A stretch of DNA of 64,000 bases from Hyphomicrobiales bacterium (GTDB taxonomy: Bacteria > Pseudomonadota > Alphaproteobacteria > Rhizobiales > Rhizobiaceae), in NCBI GenBank assembly GCA_900473745.1, contig UCMW01000021.1:1-64000 (forward strand). Direction: 5' to 3'. The first letter of the stretch is position 1. Each line of letters starts with the position of its first letter. The notes beneath the pieces are model-generated. The model made no database searches and was not told the origin of the DNA. It saw nothing but the letters and a program-made list of their open reading frames with translations. Both the position numbers and the translations under genes were made by a program. This document shows, in pieces, positions 26,651-38,867 of the stretch.

Positions 26651-27562
26651 ATGGAAAACCCGCATTACGAGATCCGTGACCCCCGCTTCTGCGACCTGCT
26701 CGTGTCCAGCGCCGGCCTGGATGAGCTTTACACCGGCTGCCGATGGGCCGAGGGTCCTGTCTGGTTCAACGATGGCGGCTATCTCTTGTTCAGCGATATT
26801 CCGAACGAGCGCGTGCTGCGCTGGATCGAGGGTGCTGGCATCTCGGTCTATCGTGCTCCCTCGCAGTTCATCAACGGCAATACGCGCGACCGCGAGGGAC
26901 GGCTCGTGTCCTGCGAGCATGGCGGGCGCCGCGTCATCCGCACCGAGATCGAGGGGACGATCACGACGCTTGCCGATCGCCACCAAGGCAAGAAGCTCAA
27001 CTCTCCCAACGACGTGGTGGTGAAGTCCGACGGCAGTGTGTGGTTCACCGATCCGTCCTACGGCATCCTCTCCGACTACGAAGGCTACAAGGCCGACGAG
27101 GAACAGGCGAGCCGCAACGTCTACCGGCTCGATCCTTCCACCGGCGAGCTCACAGTCGTGGTCGACGACTTCCTGCAGCCGAACGGGCTCTGCTTCTCGC
27201 CGGACGAGACATTGCTCTACGTCGCCGATTCCGGCGCCAGCCATAAACCGGACGCCCCGCGCCATATCCGCGTTTTCGATGTGACCGAGGACAAACGGCT
27301 GAGCAATGGACGCGTCTTTGCCCATATCGACAAGGGCATTCCCGACGGTATGCGGACGGATGTCGGCGGAAACCTCTGGTCAAGTGCTGCCGACGGCGTG
27401 CACTGCTTCCATCCCGATGGCACGCTGCTCGGCAAGATCCTGGTGCCGCAGGCGGTCGCCAACCTGACCTTCGGCGGGCCACGCCGTAACCGCCTGTTCA
27501 TCACCGCGTCGACCTCGCTCTATGCGATCTATACCGCGACGCGCGGAGCACAGGTGCCGTGA
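26651..27562 (+). CDS. SMP-30/gluconolactonase family lactonase
   Basis: 303 residues, a six-bladed propeller of the SMP-30/regucalcin family. Expected metal ligands can be seen: Glu in W-A-E-G-P-V-W near residue 35, Asn in N-S-P-N-D-V-V-V near 120, and Asp in Y-V-A-D-S-G near 195. These enzymes hydrolyse sugar lactones to aldonic acids. It lies 20 bases after the second permease, so it is probably the last gene of the sugar operon. That would fit import of a sugar that is first oxidised to a lactone, although no dehydrogenase is encoded here. Confidence 0.85.
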   Translation: MENPHYEIRDPRFCDLLVSSAGLDELYTGCRWAEGPVWFNDGGYLLFSDIPNERVLRWIEGAGISVYRAPSQFINGNTRDREGRLVSCEHGGRRVIRTEIEGTITTLADRHQGKKLNSPNDVVVKSDGSVWFTDPSYGILSDYEGYKADEEQASRNVYRLDPSTGELTVVVDDFLQPNGLCFSPDETLLYVADSGASHKPDAPRHIRVFDVTEDKRLSNGRVFAHIDKGIPDGMRTDVGGNLWSSAADGVHCFHPDGTLLGKILVPQAVANLTFGGPRRNRLFITASTSLYAIYTATRGAQVP

Positions 27563-27574
27563 AGCAAAGTTTCG

Positions 27575-27606
27575 CCTTGGCGCCTGCGTTTTGGCAGACG
27601 CCAAGG
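27575..27606. terminator. Bidirectional stem-loop between convergent genes
   Basis: CCTTGGCG-C-CTGC pairs with GCAG-A-CGCCAAGG around a six-base loop. It occupies the 50-base gap between the lactonase stop and the allophanate hydrolase stop. Neither side has a long T run, but the position suits termination from both directions. Confidence 0.65.
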
Positions 27607-27612
27607 GAAGCC

Positions 27613-29411
27613 TCACTTCCTCGACGCAATATAGGCGCGCCAGCCGCCCAGATTGGTGACCTCTTGAGCCCCCTCTATTGCATAGGGCTCGCAGAGGAAG
27701 CCCGATACCTGACTTCCGTCATCTAGCGTGACCTTGCCGACACCGAGCGGTGCGGGGATGTTCTGGACGAAGCGACCGAAGGCAGCGGGCGTGACCTTCC
27801 AGACTTCCACCTCAAGCCCCTTGCCGGCGAAGCCCGGCTCGCGGATCAGCCCCGGTTTGGGCGGCGTGGTGTTGGGCAGAACGAAGAGGCGATAGTCGCC
27901 GGCCGTGCGGCAGGTCTTCACCAGCTTGCCGCCGGGGCCCGTCAGTTCGTGGTTTAGCGGCATGCCGGTCAGATGCGCGCCGACGACCATGATGGTGACA
28001 AGGCCATCGTCCGGTTCGGCAACCTTGGAGGCTTCCGGCAGGGCTGCAGTCCTGTCCTTGCCCATGCCGGACTGGGCGGCGCGGTGCATGGCATCGGCAA
28101 AGGGTGCCAGCGCATTGTCGGAGAAGGAGGGTCCGAAGAAGGACACACCGCTGGGCAGGCCATCCGAGCCGAAGCCGCCGGGCACGGCAATCGCCGCATA
28201 GCCGAAGAGATTGGCGAAGTTGGTATAGCGACCGAAATGGCTGTTCTTGACGATCGGGTCTGCCAACATCGCCTCGACCGTATAGGTGGTCGGCGAGGTC
28301 GGCAGCATCAGCACATCGAGCTTTTCCCATTCGACAAGCGTCTTCTGGCGGAGATGGCCGAGCTTGTACTGGCCTTCGAATGCCGCCACCGCGTCGTAAC
28401 CCCTGGCGCCTTCGATGATAGTGCGCACGGTCGGATCGAAATCATCGGCATTGGTGCCGATAAACTCTTTCACCGCTGCGAGACGCTCGGCCACCCAGGG
28501 GCCGTTGTAAAGCAGTTCGGCGGCCTGTCGGAAGGGTGCGTAGTCGAATGGGACGATTACAGCGCCGAGCGATTTTGCCCGCTCGATGGCTTCATCGTAG
28601 AGGGCTTCAACCGCCTTATTGCCGAAGAATTCGCGCTCGGCTCCTTCGAGCACACCGATCCGTAGGCCTGAACCCGGCAGGGCCACTGGCGACGCCTGGC
28701 GGGAATAGGGATCACCGGCGTCATAGCCATCCATAACCTTGCGGATCGCGACACCATCGCCGACGGTTGCAGCAAAGACCGTGACGACGTCAACACTGCG
28801 GCAGGCCGGCACGACGCCGACATTCGGCACGAGGCCGGGCGTCGGCTTGATGCCGACGAGGTTGTTGAAGGCGGCGGGCACGCGGCCCGAACCGGCGGTA
28901 TCGGTGCCGAGCGCAAAGCTCGCCAGCCCGGCCGCGACCGTAACCGCCGAGCCGGACGAGGAGCCGCCGGAGACATAGGCCTTGTCGAAGACGGAGCGCG
29001 GGGCGCCGTACGGGGAGCGCGTGCCGTTGAGGCCTGTCGCGAACTGGTCGAGGTTCGTCTTGCCGATGACGAGGGCACCCGCAGCCTTCAGTCTCGCAAC
29101 CACGGTTGCGTCCTTCTCCGGCTGGTAGGCGAATGACAGGCAGGCTGCGGTGGTCGGCAGGCCTGAGACATCGATATTGTCCTTGACCGCAAAGGGCACG
29201 CCCCAGAGCGGCAGACTGTTCGGCTCCGGCGCACGCTCCATCACGGCCTTTGCGGCTGCCCGCAAATCATCGTCCGGCGTCTGCGTGATGAAGACCGCCG
29301 GATCGTCGGAGGCCATGCGGCGGGCGATCACCTCCTCGACGAGATCGAGCGGGGTGAGCCCGCTGGCATAGGCAGCCCTGAGCGAAGCGAGATCAAGAAT
29401 AGTCGGCAGCA

Positions 29412-29412
<1 letters not shown>
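27613..29412 (-). CDS. atzF: Allophanate hydrolase
   Basis: 599 residues, normal for the full-length two-domain enzyme. The N-terminal amidase-signature domain (to about residue 450) has the Ser-cisSer-Lys triad: Lys77 in A-V-K-D-N-I-D, the serine cluster at 151-153 in G-G-S-S-S-G, and Ser175 in D-T-A-G-S-G. The C-terminal domain of about 150 residues is the additional domain found in allophanate hydrolases. It splits allophanate into ammonia and CO2 in the cytoplasm. Its ATG shares one base with the carboxylase stop, and it is the last gene of the guanidine operon. Confidence 0.95.
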
Positions 29413-33133
<3,721 letters not shown>

Positions 33134-33134
<1 letters not shown>

Positions 33135-33787
33135 CAGGCCGCCTCGTCGTCCCAGACGAGCACCCGGATCGGCGTGGGATCGAAGCCGTTGCAGGGGTTG
33201 TTGATCTGCGGGCAATTGGAGACGACGAGCAGCACGTCCATCTCCGCCTTCAGCTCGACATAGTCGCCGGGGGCGGAAATGCCGTCGACGATGGTCATTT
33301 CGCCTGATGGTTCGATCGGCACGTTCATGAAGAAGTTGATGTTCGGTACCACGTCGCGCTTGCTCATGCCGTGTTTGGAAACCTCGATGACGAAGTTGTC
33401 GCGGCAGGCATGCAGGTATTTCGTGTAGTGGCCGAAGCGGACGGTGTTGCTCTCGCAGGAGCAGGCGCCGGCAGAGGTATCGTGCCGACCGCAACTGTCG
33501 GCGGTGACCGTCAGCATGACCCGGCCTTCATTGGAGATCACCTTGGTGCCGGTCGAGATATAGGCCGCCCCCTGTTCGCGCATGGTGTCCTGGCTGGAAT
33601 AGCGCTCGGAGAAATCTTGGGCATTGTAGAAAAGGGTGTCGACAGCCTGCTGGCCATAGCTGTCCTCGATGCGCAGCACCTGACCCTTTTTGATGAAGGT
33701 CGAGAAGGGCGCTTCGGCAGCGATGTAGTGATCCTGCGCAGTGTTGGAGAGTGTGCGGGCGGGAGAGGTCTGGATGAAACTGGTCAT
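33134..33787 (-). CDS. UAAP2-type DUF1989 protein, probable carboxyguanidine deiminase subunit
   Basis: 217 residues from ATG 33787, with GAGGAGAGG upstream. Urea amidolyase-associated family (DUF1989), with the segments V-S-N-C-P near residue 188 and H-D-T-S-A-G-A-C-S-C-E-S near 103-114. Such paired proteins accompany the carboxylase in guanidine operons and together deiminate carboxyguanidine to allophanate (family knowledge: CgdA/CgdB). Several conserved Cys and His residues fit a metal site. Its stop overlaps the carboxylase ATG. Which of the two corresponds to CgdA or CgdB I do not assign. Confidence 0.85.
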
Positions 33788-33801
33788 GATAGCCTCTCCT
33801 C

Positions 33802-34635
33802 TCACAGGGCCGCAAAAGCGTTGTTTTCGAAGCCCCTGACGGCTTCGGCGGTCGCGGTTCGGCAGAGGTCATCCGCCGCTGGCTCAATGGCCGCGATCCT
33901 GAGGATGCTGACGGGATTGGGGGCATAGACCGGGTTGGGATCGAGCGGATGCGGGCAATTCGAGAAGCCGACGATCATGTCCATCTCGGCACGCAGATCG
34001 ACATAGTCGCCCTCGGAAACGAGATCGGGGTTCCACTCGAACCTGCCATCGGCATCGACACGAACGGATGCGAAAAGGGCAAGTGCTGCCGGAATGTCGC
34101 GCTTGTCGAGGCCCGCCTTCGTGGCGATCAGCACGAAGTTGTCTCGGGTGTTGCGCAGAGCCGGACCGTTCTGGCCGGCATATTTCTTCGCGTTGGAGGA
34201 AGCCGTCGAGCCGCCCATCAGCACGTCATGGGCGCCGGAGCTGTCCTCGGTGATCGAGAACATGACTTTGCCCATGTCGGAGAAGATGACACGCCCCTTT
34301 CCAAGCCCGGTGGTCCACTGCACCTTGACCGTATCGGGCAGGTTCATGCGCTCGGTCGGGTCTTCGGCGTTCCAGGCCACGACCGAAATGGTTGAGACAC
34401 CTTCGTCGAGCGCGATGCGCAGGGTCTCGTTGGCCTTGACGCGGGTCCACCAATACCAGCCGCCGGGCAGCTTTTCCTGGTGGACGATCTTGTCGGCAGC
34501 GATGTCGGGCGCGGGCTTCTCGCTCTTGCCAGGCAGTGCCTTCGGTGCGAATTCCAGCCCCTTCTTCTGATGCTCCTCGTAGCGCGCCCGGTTGGCAGCG
34601 ATTTCTTCGGGGGAACGTTGGATATGCATTGTCAT
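33802..34635 (-). CDS. UAAP1-type DUF1989 protein, probable carboxyguanidine deiminase subunit
   Basis: 277 residues, the larger member of the UAAP pair. Paralogous to the next gene, with the shared features S-N-C-P-H-P near residue 227, D-S-S-G-A-H-D near 132-138 and R-N-T-R-D-N-F near 161-167. It has no signal peptide and acts in the cytoplasm. The gap to the partner gene is 14 bases and the ATPase gene ends 32 bases upstream, so they are cotranscribed. Function by family: half of the enzyme that removes ammonia from carboxyguanidine. Confidence 0.85.
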   Translation of the reverse strand: MTMHIQRSPEEIAANRARYEEHQKKGLEFAPKALPGKSEKPAPDIAADKIVHQEKLPGGWYWWTRVKANETLRIALDEGVSTISVVAWNAEDPTERMNLPDTVKVQWTTGLGKGRVIFSDMGKVMFSITEDSSGAHDVLMGGSTASSNAKKYAGQNGPALRNTRDNFVLIATKAGLDKRDIPAALALFASVRVDADGRFEWNPDLVSEGDYVDLRAEMDMIVGFSNCPHPLDPNPVYAPNPVSILRIAAIEPAADDLCRTATAEAVRGFENNAFAAL

Positions 34636-34667
34636 CTCCAGTGGTTTCGTTGGCCGGGTCGTCCCGG

Positions 34668-35456
34668 CTATTGACCCTGTGAAGAGACCGGGCCGTCCCG
34701 GTCGGGGCGAAAGAGGGAGGCCTCGCCCGCCTTGCGGGGGGGCCAGATGGCGATGTCGCGGGTGATCGTCGCGCCGTAGCGGAGCTTTTCCTCCGGACGA
34801 TCGCGGGGCCGCTCGAAGGCAACGACGCGGGTGGCAAGTGTGAAGGCCTCGCGCATGTCATGGGTGACCATGACCACGGTCATCGGCGCCTCGTGCCATA
34901 GCGTCTTCATCAGCGTGTGGATCTCTGCGCGGATGCCGGGATCGAGCGCGCCGAAGGGTTCGTCGAGCAGCAGAACCTTGGGCCGCATGATCAGCGCCTG
35001 GGCGAGCGCCAGTCGCTGCTGCATGCCGCCAGAGAGCTGGGCCGGATACTTGTCCTCGGAGCCGGCAAGCCCGACCGCCGCGATCATCGCTCGGGCCTCG
35101 TCCTCAACCTCGCGCTTCGCGGCACCGAACAGCCGGGCGGCGACGCGGGAGGCTTTCAACTCCTTGCCGAGCATGACATTGCCGAGCACCGTCAGATGCG
35201 GGAAAACCGAGTAGCGCTGGAAGACGACGCCTCGGTCCGGTCCTGGCTCCTTCGGCAGGGCCAGACCATCGAGCAGGATCTCACCCTTGGTCGGGCGCTC
35301 CTGGCCGAGCAGCAGGCGCAGGAAGGTGGACTTGCCGCAGCCGGAGGGGCCGACGAGCGCGACGAAGGCTCTGGACTCAATCTCGATCGAGACATTCTCC
35401 AGCACGATCTGGTCGCCGTATTCCTTCCAGAGGTTCTGAACCGAGAGCGCGCTCAT
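34668..35456 (-). CDS. NitT/TauT-type ABC transporter ATPase, guanidine operon
   Basis: 262 residues. Walker A G-P-S-G-C-G-K-S-T at 36-44, signature L-S-G-G-M-Q-Q-R, Walker B V-L-L-L-D-E-P and switch histidine in V-T-H-D-M. It energises uptake by the permease that its start codon overlaps by four bases. This transporter type accompanies guanidine carboxylase operons under ykkC control in other bacteria, so guanidine or a guanidino/urea compound is the probable substrate. Confidence 0.92.
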   Translation of the reverse strand: MSALSVQNLWKEYGDQIVLENVSIEIESRAFVALVGPSGCGKSTFLRLLLGQERPTKGEILLDGLALPKEPGPDRGVVFQRYSVFPHLTVLGNVMLGKELKASRVAARLFGAAKREVEDEARAMIAAVGLAGSEDKYPAQLSGGMQQRLALAQALIMRPKVLLLDEPFGALDPGIRAEIHTLMKTLWHEAPMTVVMVTHDMREAFTLATRVVAFERPRDRPEEKLRYGATITRDIAIWPPRKAGEASLFRPDRDGPVSSQGQ

Positions 35457-36271
35457 TTGCCCTTCTCCAGTTCAGACCAGGGGAAGACGGCCACGCGCAG
35501 GCGATCGAGCAGGATGTCGGTCACGATCGCGAGCAGCGTGATCCAGAGGACATAGGGAAAGATCACGTCCATCGAGAGATAGCGACGGACGAGGAAGATG
35601 CGGTATCCGAGGCCACTGTCGGATGAGATCGCTTCGGCGGCAATGAGGAACAGCCAGGCGGGGCCGAGCTGCAGGCGGAGTGTGGTGATGAGACGCGGCA
35701 GGATCTGCGGCAGCACGACGCGCAGCGCGATCTGCCAGGAGGAGGCCGAGAGCGTTTCGGCCTTCACTATCATCTCGCGCGGCAGGGAGATGGCGGTCAG
35801 CGCCAGGTCTCGGATCATGATCGGCGCCACACCGATGACGATCAAGGCGACCTTGGAGGCCTCGCCGAGCCCCATGACGATGAAGAGGATCGGCAGGAGC
35901 GCCAGCGGCGGGACCATGGAGATCGCGCCGACGAAGGGAGAGAGGGCTGCCCGCGCATAGGGCAGAATGCCGATCACAAGCCCGAGGAGAAGTGCAATTG
36001 CGGTTGCTATTCCCAGTCCGGCGAAGAGGCGACCCAGGCTCGCCCATGTATCCGACCAGAGAAGATAGTCGCCGGTTCTGACATCGGGGGTGAAAGCCAT
36101 GCGATCGATCGTCTCCCAAATGGCCGCGAAACCGGGCAGCAGCTTGTCATTGGGATTTTCGGCCAGCCGTTCGGCCGAACCGATCATGTAGGCGCCGAGC
36201 ACCAACACGAAGGGCAGAAGCACCAGCGTCAGGCGCGCGCCATTTCCGGGATGAGCATTGATCCAGCGCAT
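35453..36271 (-). CDS. NitT/TauT-type ABC transporter permease, guanidine operon
   Basis: 272 residues with about six membrane segments. The cytoplasmic coupling loop is the E-T-L-S-A-S-S-W-Q-I-A segment near residues 175-185, the usual contact with the ATPase. It is followed directly by the ATPase gene. A 72-base gap with a stem-loop separates it from the binding-protein gene. Confidence 0.92.
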   Translation of the reverse strand: MRWINAHPGNGARLTLVLLPFVLVLGAYMIGSAERLAENPNDKLLPGFAAIWETIDRMAFTPDVRTGDYLLWSDTWASLGRLFAGLGIATAIALLLGLVIGILPYARAALSPFVGAISMVPPLALLPILFIVMGLGEASKVALIVIGVAPIMIRDLALTAISLPREMIVKAETLSASSWQIALRVVLPQILPRLITTLRLQLGPAWLFLIAAEAISSDSGLGYRIFLVRRYLSMDVIFPYVLWITLLAIVTDILLDRLRVAVFPWSELEKGK

Positions 36272-36301
36272 CGACCACTCCAGGATTTCAGGGAGGCGGG
36301 A

Positions 36302-36332
36302 GCCGCCCGGACGACCTCGTCAACCGGGCGGC
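36302..36332 (-). terminator. Stem-loop after the guanidine-operon binding-protein gene
   Basis: GCCGCCCGG pairs with CCGGGCGGC around 13 bases, starting 11 bases after the binding-protein stop. No T run follows, so it probably stabilises the 3' end of the upstream message. Confidence 0.65.
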
Positions 36333-36343
36333 ATGGATCTGCC

Positions 36344-37417
36344 TCAGAGCGCGCCCTTGGCGGCCGCGTCCATGTAGGTGGTTGTGAAGCGGAACTTGAC
36401 GTTCTCCTTGTCGCCAAGAACCGTGCCGTCTGCCAATTCGATGCCGATGACATCGGCAGACGGCGCGCCGCTGCCGAGAAGGCCCTTGTCGAACAGGAAG
36501 GTGCGGACGAGATCCATCGTCTTGGACAGATCCGGCGAGGCGGTGAAAGCTACCGCATCAGCTGGCTTGTCGAAGAGCTTGGTGGCGGCCATCTGGGCTT
36601 CGAAGCCGGCGAGATCGGTTCCGGAAGCCGTTCCCATCGCGGTCCGGGCTGCCTTGCCCTCTTCGGTATCGGCCGTCATGACGACCATCGTGTCGTACCA
36701 GATCCCGGCCAGCGCCTTGCCAAAATCGGGGTTGTCCTTGAGCACGTCGGTATTGGCGACCATCAGGTCGATGATTTCGCCAGGGATCTGCGAGCTGTCG
36801 AAGACCTTCTTCGCGGACGCATCTTCCAGGATGCTGGCGACCAAAGGGTTCCAGGTGACGACCGCCGTCACATCAGACGTCTGGTAGGCGGCAACCATGT
36901 CGGCATCCGAGGTATTGACCACCTTTACGTCACGCTCGGAGGAGCCGATGCTTTCGAGCGCGCGGGCAAGCAGATAATGGGAGACCGAGAACTCGACGAG
37001 ATTGACGTTCTGGCCCTTCACATCCTCAAGCTTTTCCTTGTCCTTCAGGATGAGGGCGTCATTGCCGTTCGAAAAGTCACCAACGATGACGGCGGTCGTA
37101 TCGATGCCACCAGCGGCCGGGATCGACAGGCCATCCATGTTGGTCAGCGTCACTGCGTCAAAGGCACCGGCGGTATACTGGTTCATCGATTCCACGTAGT
37201 CGTTGAACTGCGTGACCTCGATGTTGATGCCGTATTTGTCGGCCCATTTCTTCACGATGCCGGTGTCATTGGCATAGCCCCAGGGCATCCATCCGACATA
37301 GATCGACCAGGCGACCTTGAAATCCTTCTTCGGCGCGGCTTCGGCAGGTGCGACTTGGCTGAAGGCGAGCGCGCCCGCCAGTGCGGTGATGGACAGGAGT
37401 GTCTTGACAGTCTGCAT
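36344..37417 (-). CDS. NitT/TauT-type ABC solute-binding protein, guanidine operon
   Basis: 357 residues from ATG 37417, with AAGGGGAA nine bases upstream; a longer frame to 37465 would begin inside the leader. Signal peptide with A-P-A-E-A-A-P near residues 22-28. The fold is periplasmic binding protein type 2 of the NMT1/TauA group, with V-G-W-M-P-W-G-Y near the N-terminus providing aromatic residues suited to a cationic ligand. First gene of the operon. It likely captures guanidine or a related urea compound (inferred from the riboswitch and enzymes). Confidence 0.9.
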   Translation of the reverse strand: MQTVKTLLSITALAGALAFSQVAPAEAAPKKDFKVAWSIYVGWMPWGYANDTGIVKKWADKYGINIEVTQFNDYVESMNQYTAGAFDAVTLTNMDGLSIPAAGGIDTTAVIVGDFSNGNDALILKDKEKLEDVKGQNVNLVEFSVSHYLLARALESIGSSERDVKVVNTSDADMVAAYQTSDVTAVVTWNPLVASILEDASAKKVFDSSQIPGEIIDLMVANTDVLKDNPDFGKALAGIWYDTMVVMTADTEEGKAARTAMGTASGTDLAGFEAQMAATKLFDKPADAVAFTASPDLSKTMDLVRTFLFDKGLLGSGAPSADVIGIELADGTVLGDKENVKFRFTTTYMDAAAKGAL

Positions 37418-37426
37418 GTAGAAATT

Positions 37427-37482
37427 CCCCTTTTGCGTCTTCGAAAAGGGATCGGCATGGACCATCGCGCCGCCAATCCCTT
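37427..37482 (-). promoter_or_regulatory. Proposed ribosome-site sequestering switch in the guanidine leader
   Basis: On the minus strand CCCTTTT (37450-37444) can pair with AAAAGGGG (37434-37427), which contains the ribosome site of the binding-protein gene. The same CCCTT can instead pair with the AAGGGAT at 37482-37476, extended by GGC/GCC. The two pairings exclude each other. This suggests control of translation by the riboswitch just upstream; it is inferred from sequence only. Confidence 0.45.
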
Positions 37483-37489
37483 GGCTTAC

Positions 37490-37605
37490 GAGGTCTCCCG
37501 GGCTTTTGTCCCGCCGTGCACCCGATGGGATGTCTCTCCATTGGGAGCCGCTCTCGGACCAGCCACGCCCTGCGGCGCCGGAACCCTAGCGGCTAACTCT
37601 GCGAG
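37490..37605 (-). promoter_or_regulatory. Guanidine-I (ykkC) riboswitch
   Basis: All conserved blocks of the ykkC class are present in order on the minus strand: CTAGGGTTCCG (37589-37579), CTGGTCCGAGAG (37562-37551), then ACGGCGGGACAAAAGCCC and CGGGAGA ending at 37494. The variable hairpin between the last two blocks is present as well. This RNA binds free guanidinium and turns on genes for its export or degradation. It starts about where a transcript from the adjacent sigma-54 promoter would begin and lies some 75 bases before the operon's first start codon. Confidence 0.95.
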
Positions 37606-37611
37606 TAGAAG

Positions 37612-37628
37612 AGCAAGGGGCGTGCCAA
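37612..37628 (-). promoter_or_regulatory. Sigma-54 promoter of the guanidine operon
   Basis: The minus strand reads TTGGCACG-CCCC-TTGCT, matching the sigma-54 consensus YTGGCACG-N4-TTGCW at every fixed position. The -12 GC lies about 12 bases before 37601, so the transcript would start at the 5' edge of the riboswitch. A TGCACC half-site typical of NtrC boxes lies upstream at 37673-37678, but I see no full dyad. The rest of the gap up to 37841 holds nothing I can assign. Sigma-54 fits nitrogen control of guanidine use. Confidence 0.8.
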
Positions 37629-37841
37629 GTGGCCAGGACCTGTAAAACACGGCTCCTAATCGTGCCCTCTCCGGTGCAATATATCTCACGTGCATGTCTT
37701 GCAGGCAGCGATGCCTCACAAACAGGCAGACCCGACGACCGTATAGAGCGTGACCGCCCGTCTGCCGGGGACGGGCGGCCGTGGGGGATGCCTTGTGTGC
37801 GACAAAAGATTCCCGGTGCGACTTGGCGCAGGCCGATGCGA

Positions 37842-38741
37842 TCAGGCGGTCATCGCTTTGAAAGCCTCTGCCTGGCTTTCGACCCAGACTTCGAACGCCT
37901 GAGGCTCCACACCTGTCAGCGCCTTGAAGTCGCCGGTGATCGTTGCGAGGCCCCCTACGCCGATCATGGTGTCGATCGATGCAAACACGCGCGCGACCGG
38001 CTCCGGCAGGCCGGCGCCGACCATGCCCTGAACGAGCCCTTCGACTGGCACGTCGACGACCGTGATGTCCTTGCCCGCGGCTTTGGATACGGCAGCGGCG
38101 ATGTCGCGATGCGTGTAGGAAGCCGAGCCCGTCAGCGTGTAGACCTTCTTGTCGCTATCGGCGGCAACGAGAGCTGCGGCGGTCGCACGCGCAATATCAT
38201 CGCGGGCAATGTGCGCGATCCGTCCGTCGCCGGCGGCGGAATACCAATGGCCAGAAGCCAGAGCCGGGCCGGCACTCATCATGACGTTCTCAAAATACCA
38301 GTTGTTGCGCAGGATGGTCCAGGCCGGGATGGCGCTCGCGCGGATCTCGGCTTCCGTGCCTTCATGGTCGGGCGCAAACAGCAAGGGCGAATTGGCGGGC
38401 TCCGGCATCGATGTGTAGAGCAGGTGCTTTACGCCGGCCTTCTGGGCAGCGGCGATGGCTGAGCGATGCTGTACCAGGCGATGCCCCGGACGATCGAGTG
38501 TGTCCGTGCTGATGATCAGGACCTTCTCCGCTTCGGCGAAGGCGGCTTCCATCGATGCTGCATCGTCGAAATCGACCCGACGAACCTGCACGCCTTTTTC
38601 GGCCAGGCTTGCCAATTGCTCGGGCTTGCGGCTCGCAGCGATGATATCTGCGGCGGCCACGCCCGAGGTTTCGAGAAGATGATGAACGACCCGGTTGCCG
38701 AGATGGCCCGATGCGCCGGTCACGAGATATTTTGCAGGCAT
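37842..38741 (-). CDS. NAD(P)H:quinone oxidoreductase, QorB/NmrA family
   Basis: 299 residues. N-terminal nucleotide-binding motif V-T-G-A-S-G-H-L-G at residues 7-15, an NmrA-like atypical SDR. The sequence S-T-D-T-L-D-R-P-G-H-R and the segment Y-T-S-M-P-E follow the type 2 quinone oxidoreductase (QorB/YtfG) pattern. It would reduce quinones with NADPH in the cytoplasm. It lies divergent from an HxlR regulator, the usual partner (QorR). An NmrA-type redox sensor is the alternative. Confidence 0.85.
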   Translation of the reverse strand: MPAKYLVTGASGHLGNRVVHHLLETSGVAAADIIAASRKPEQLASLAEKGVQVRRVDFDDAASMEAAFAEAEKVLIISTDTLDRPGHRLVQHRSAIAAAQKAGVKHLLYTSMPEPANSPLLFAPDHEGTEAEIRASAIPAWTILRNNWYFENVMMSAGPALASGHWYSAAGDGRIAHIARDDIARATAAALVAADSDKKVYTLTGSASYTHRDIAAAVSKAAGKDITVVDVPVEGLVQGMVGAGLPEPVARVFASIDTMIGVGGLATITGDFKALTGVEPQAFEVWVESQAEAFKAMTA

Positions 38742-38780
38742 TTTACATCCACTTTCTCGCCCATAACTTTAGGGCTGGTC

Positions 38781-38809
38781 TAAATTTCAGAGTAGGTATA
38801 AATTACAGA
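38781..38809. promoter_or_regulatory. Direct-repeat operator candidate between qorB-like and HxlR genes
   Basis: TAAATTTCAGA (38781-38791) and TAAATTACAGA (38799-38809) are 11-bp direct repeats 18 bases apart in the 126-base divergent gap. The region is AT-rich and must hold both promoters. It is a candidate binding site for the HxlR regulator. Confidence 0.45.
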
Positions 38810-38867
38810 TCTATCTGACGCCGTAAAGTAGGCAGTTTTTTAGAACCAGGTCCCAAGGGCGATACCG

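Noticed and set aside
33135..33494. N-terminal extension of the carboxylase frame to 33494
   Set aside because: It overlaps the UAAP2 gene in another frame and has no protein character; the conserved M-F-K-K-V-L-I-A-N-R-G-E-I start is at 33134.
37661..37690. A full NtrC enhancer upstream of the sigma-54 promoter
   Set aside because: Only a TGCACC half-site is seen; the matching half is too diverged to call.
37606..37841. A tRNA or small RNA gene in the gap upstream of the guanidine operon
   Set aside because: No cloverleaf or conserved tRNA arms can be drawn; the stretch is explained in part by the promoter, and the rest shows nothing.
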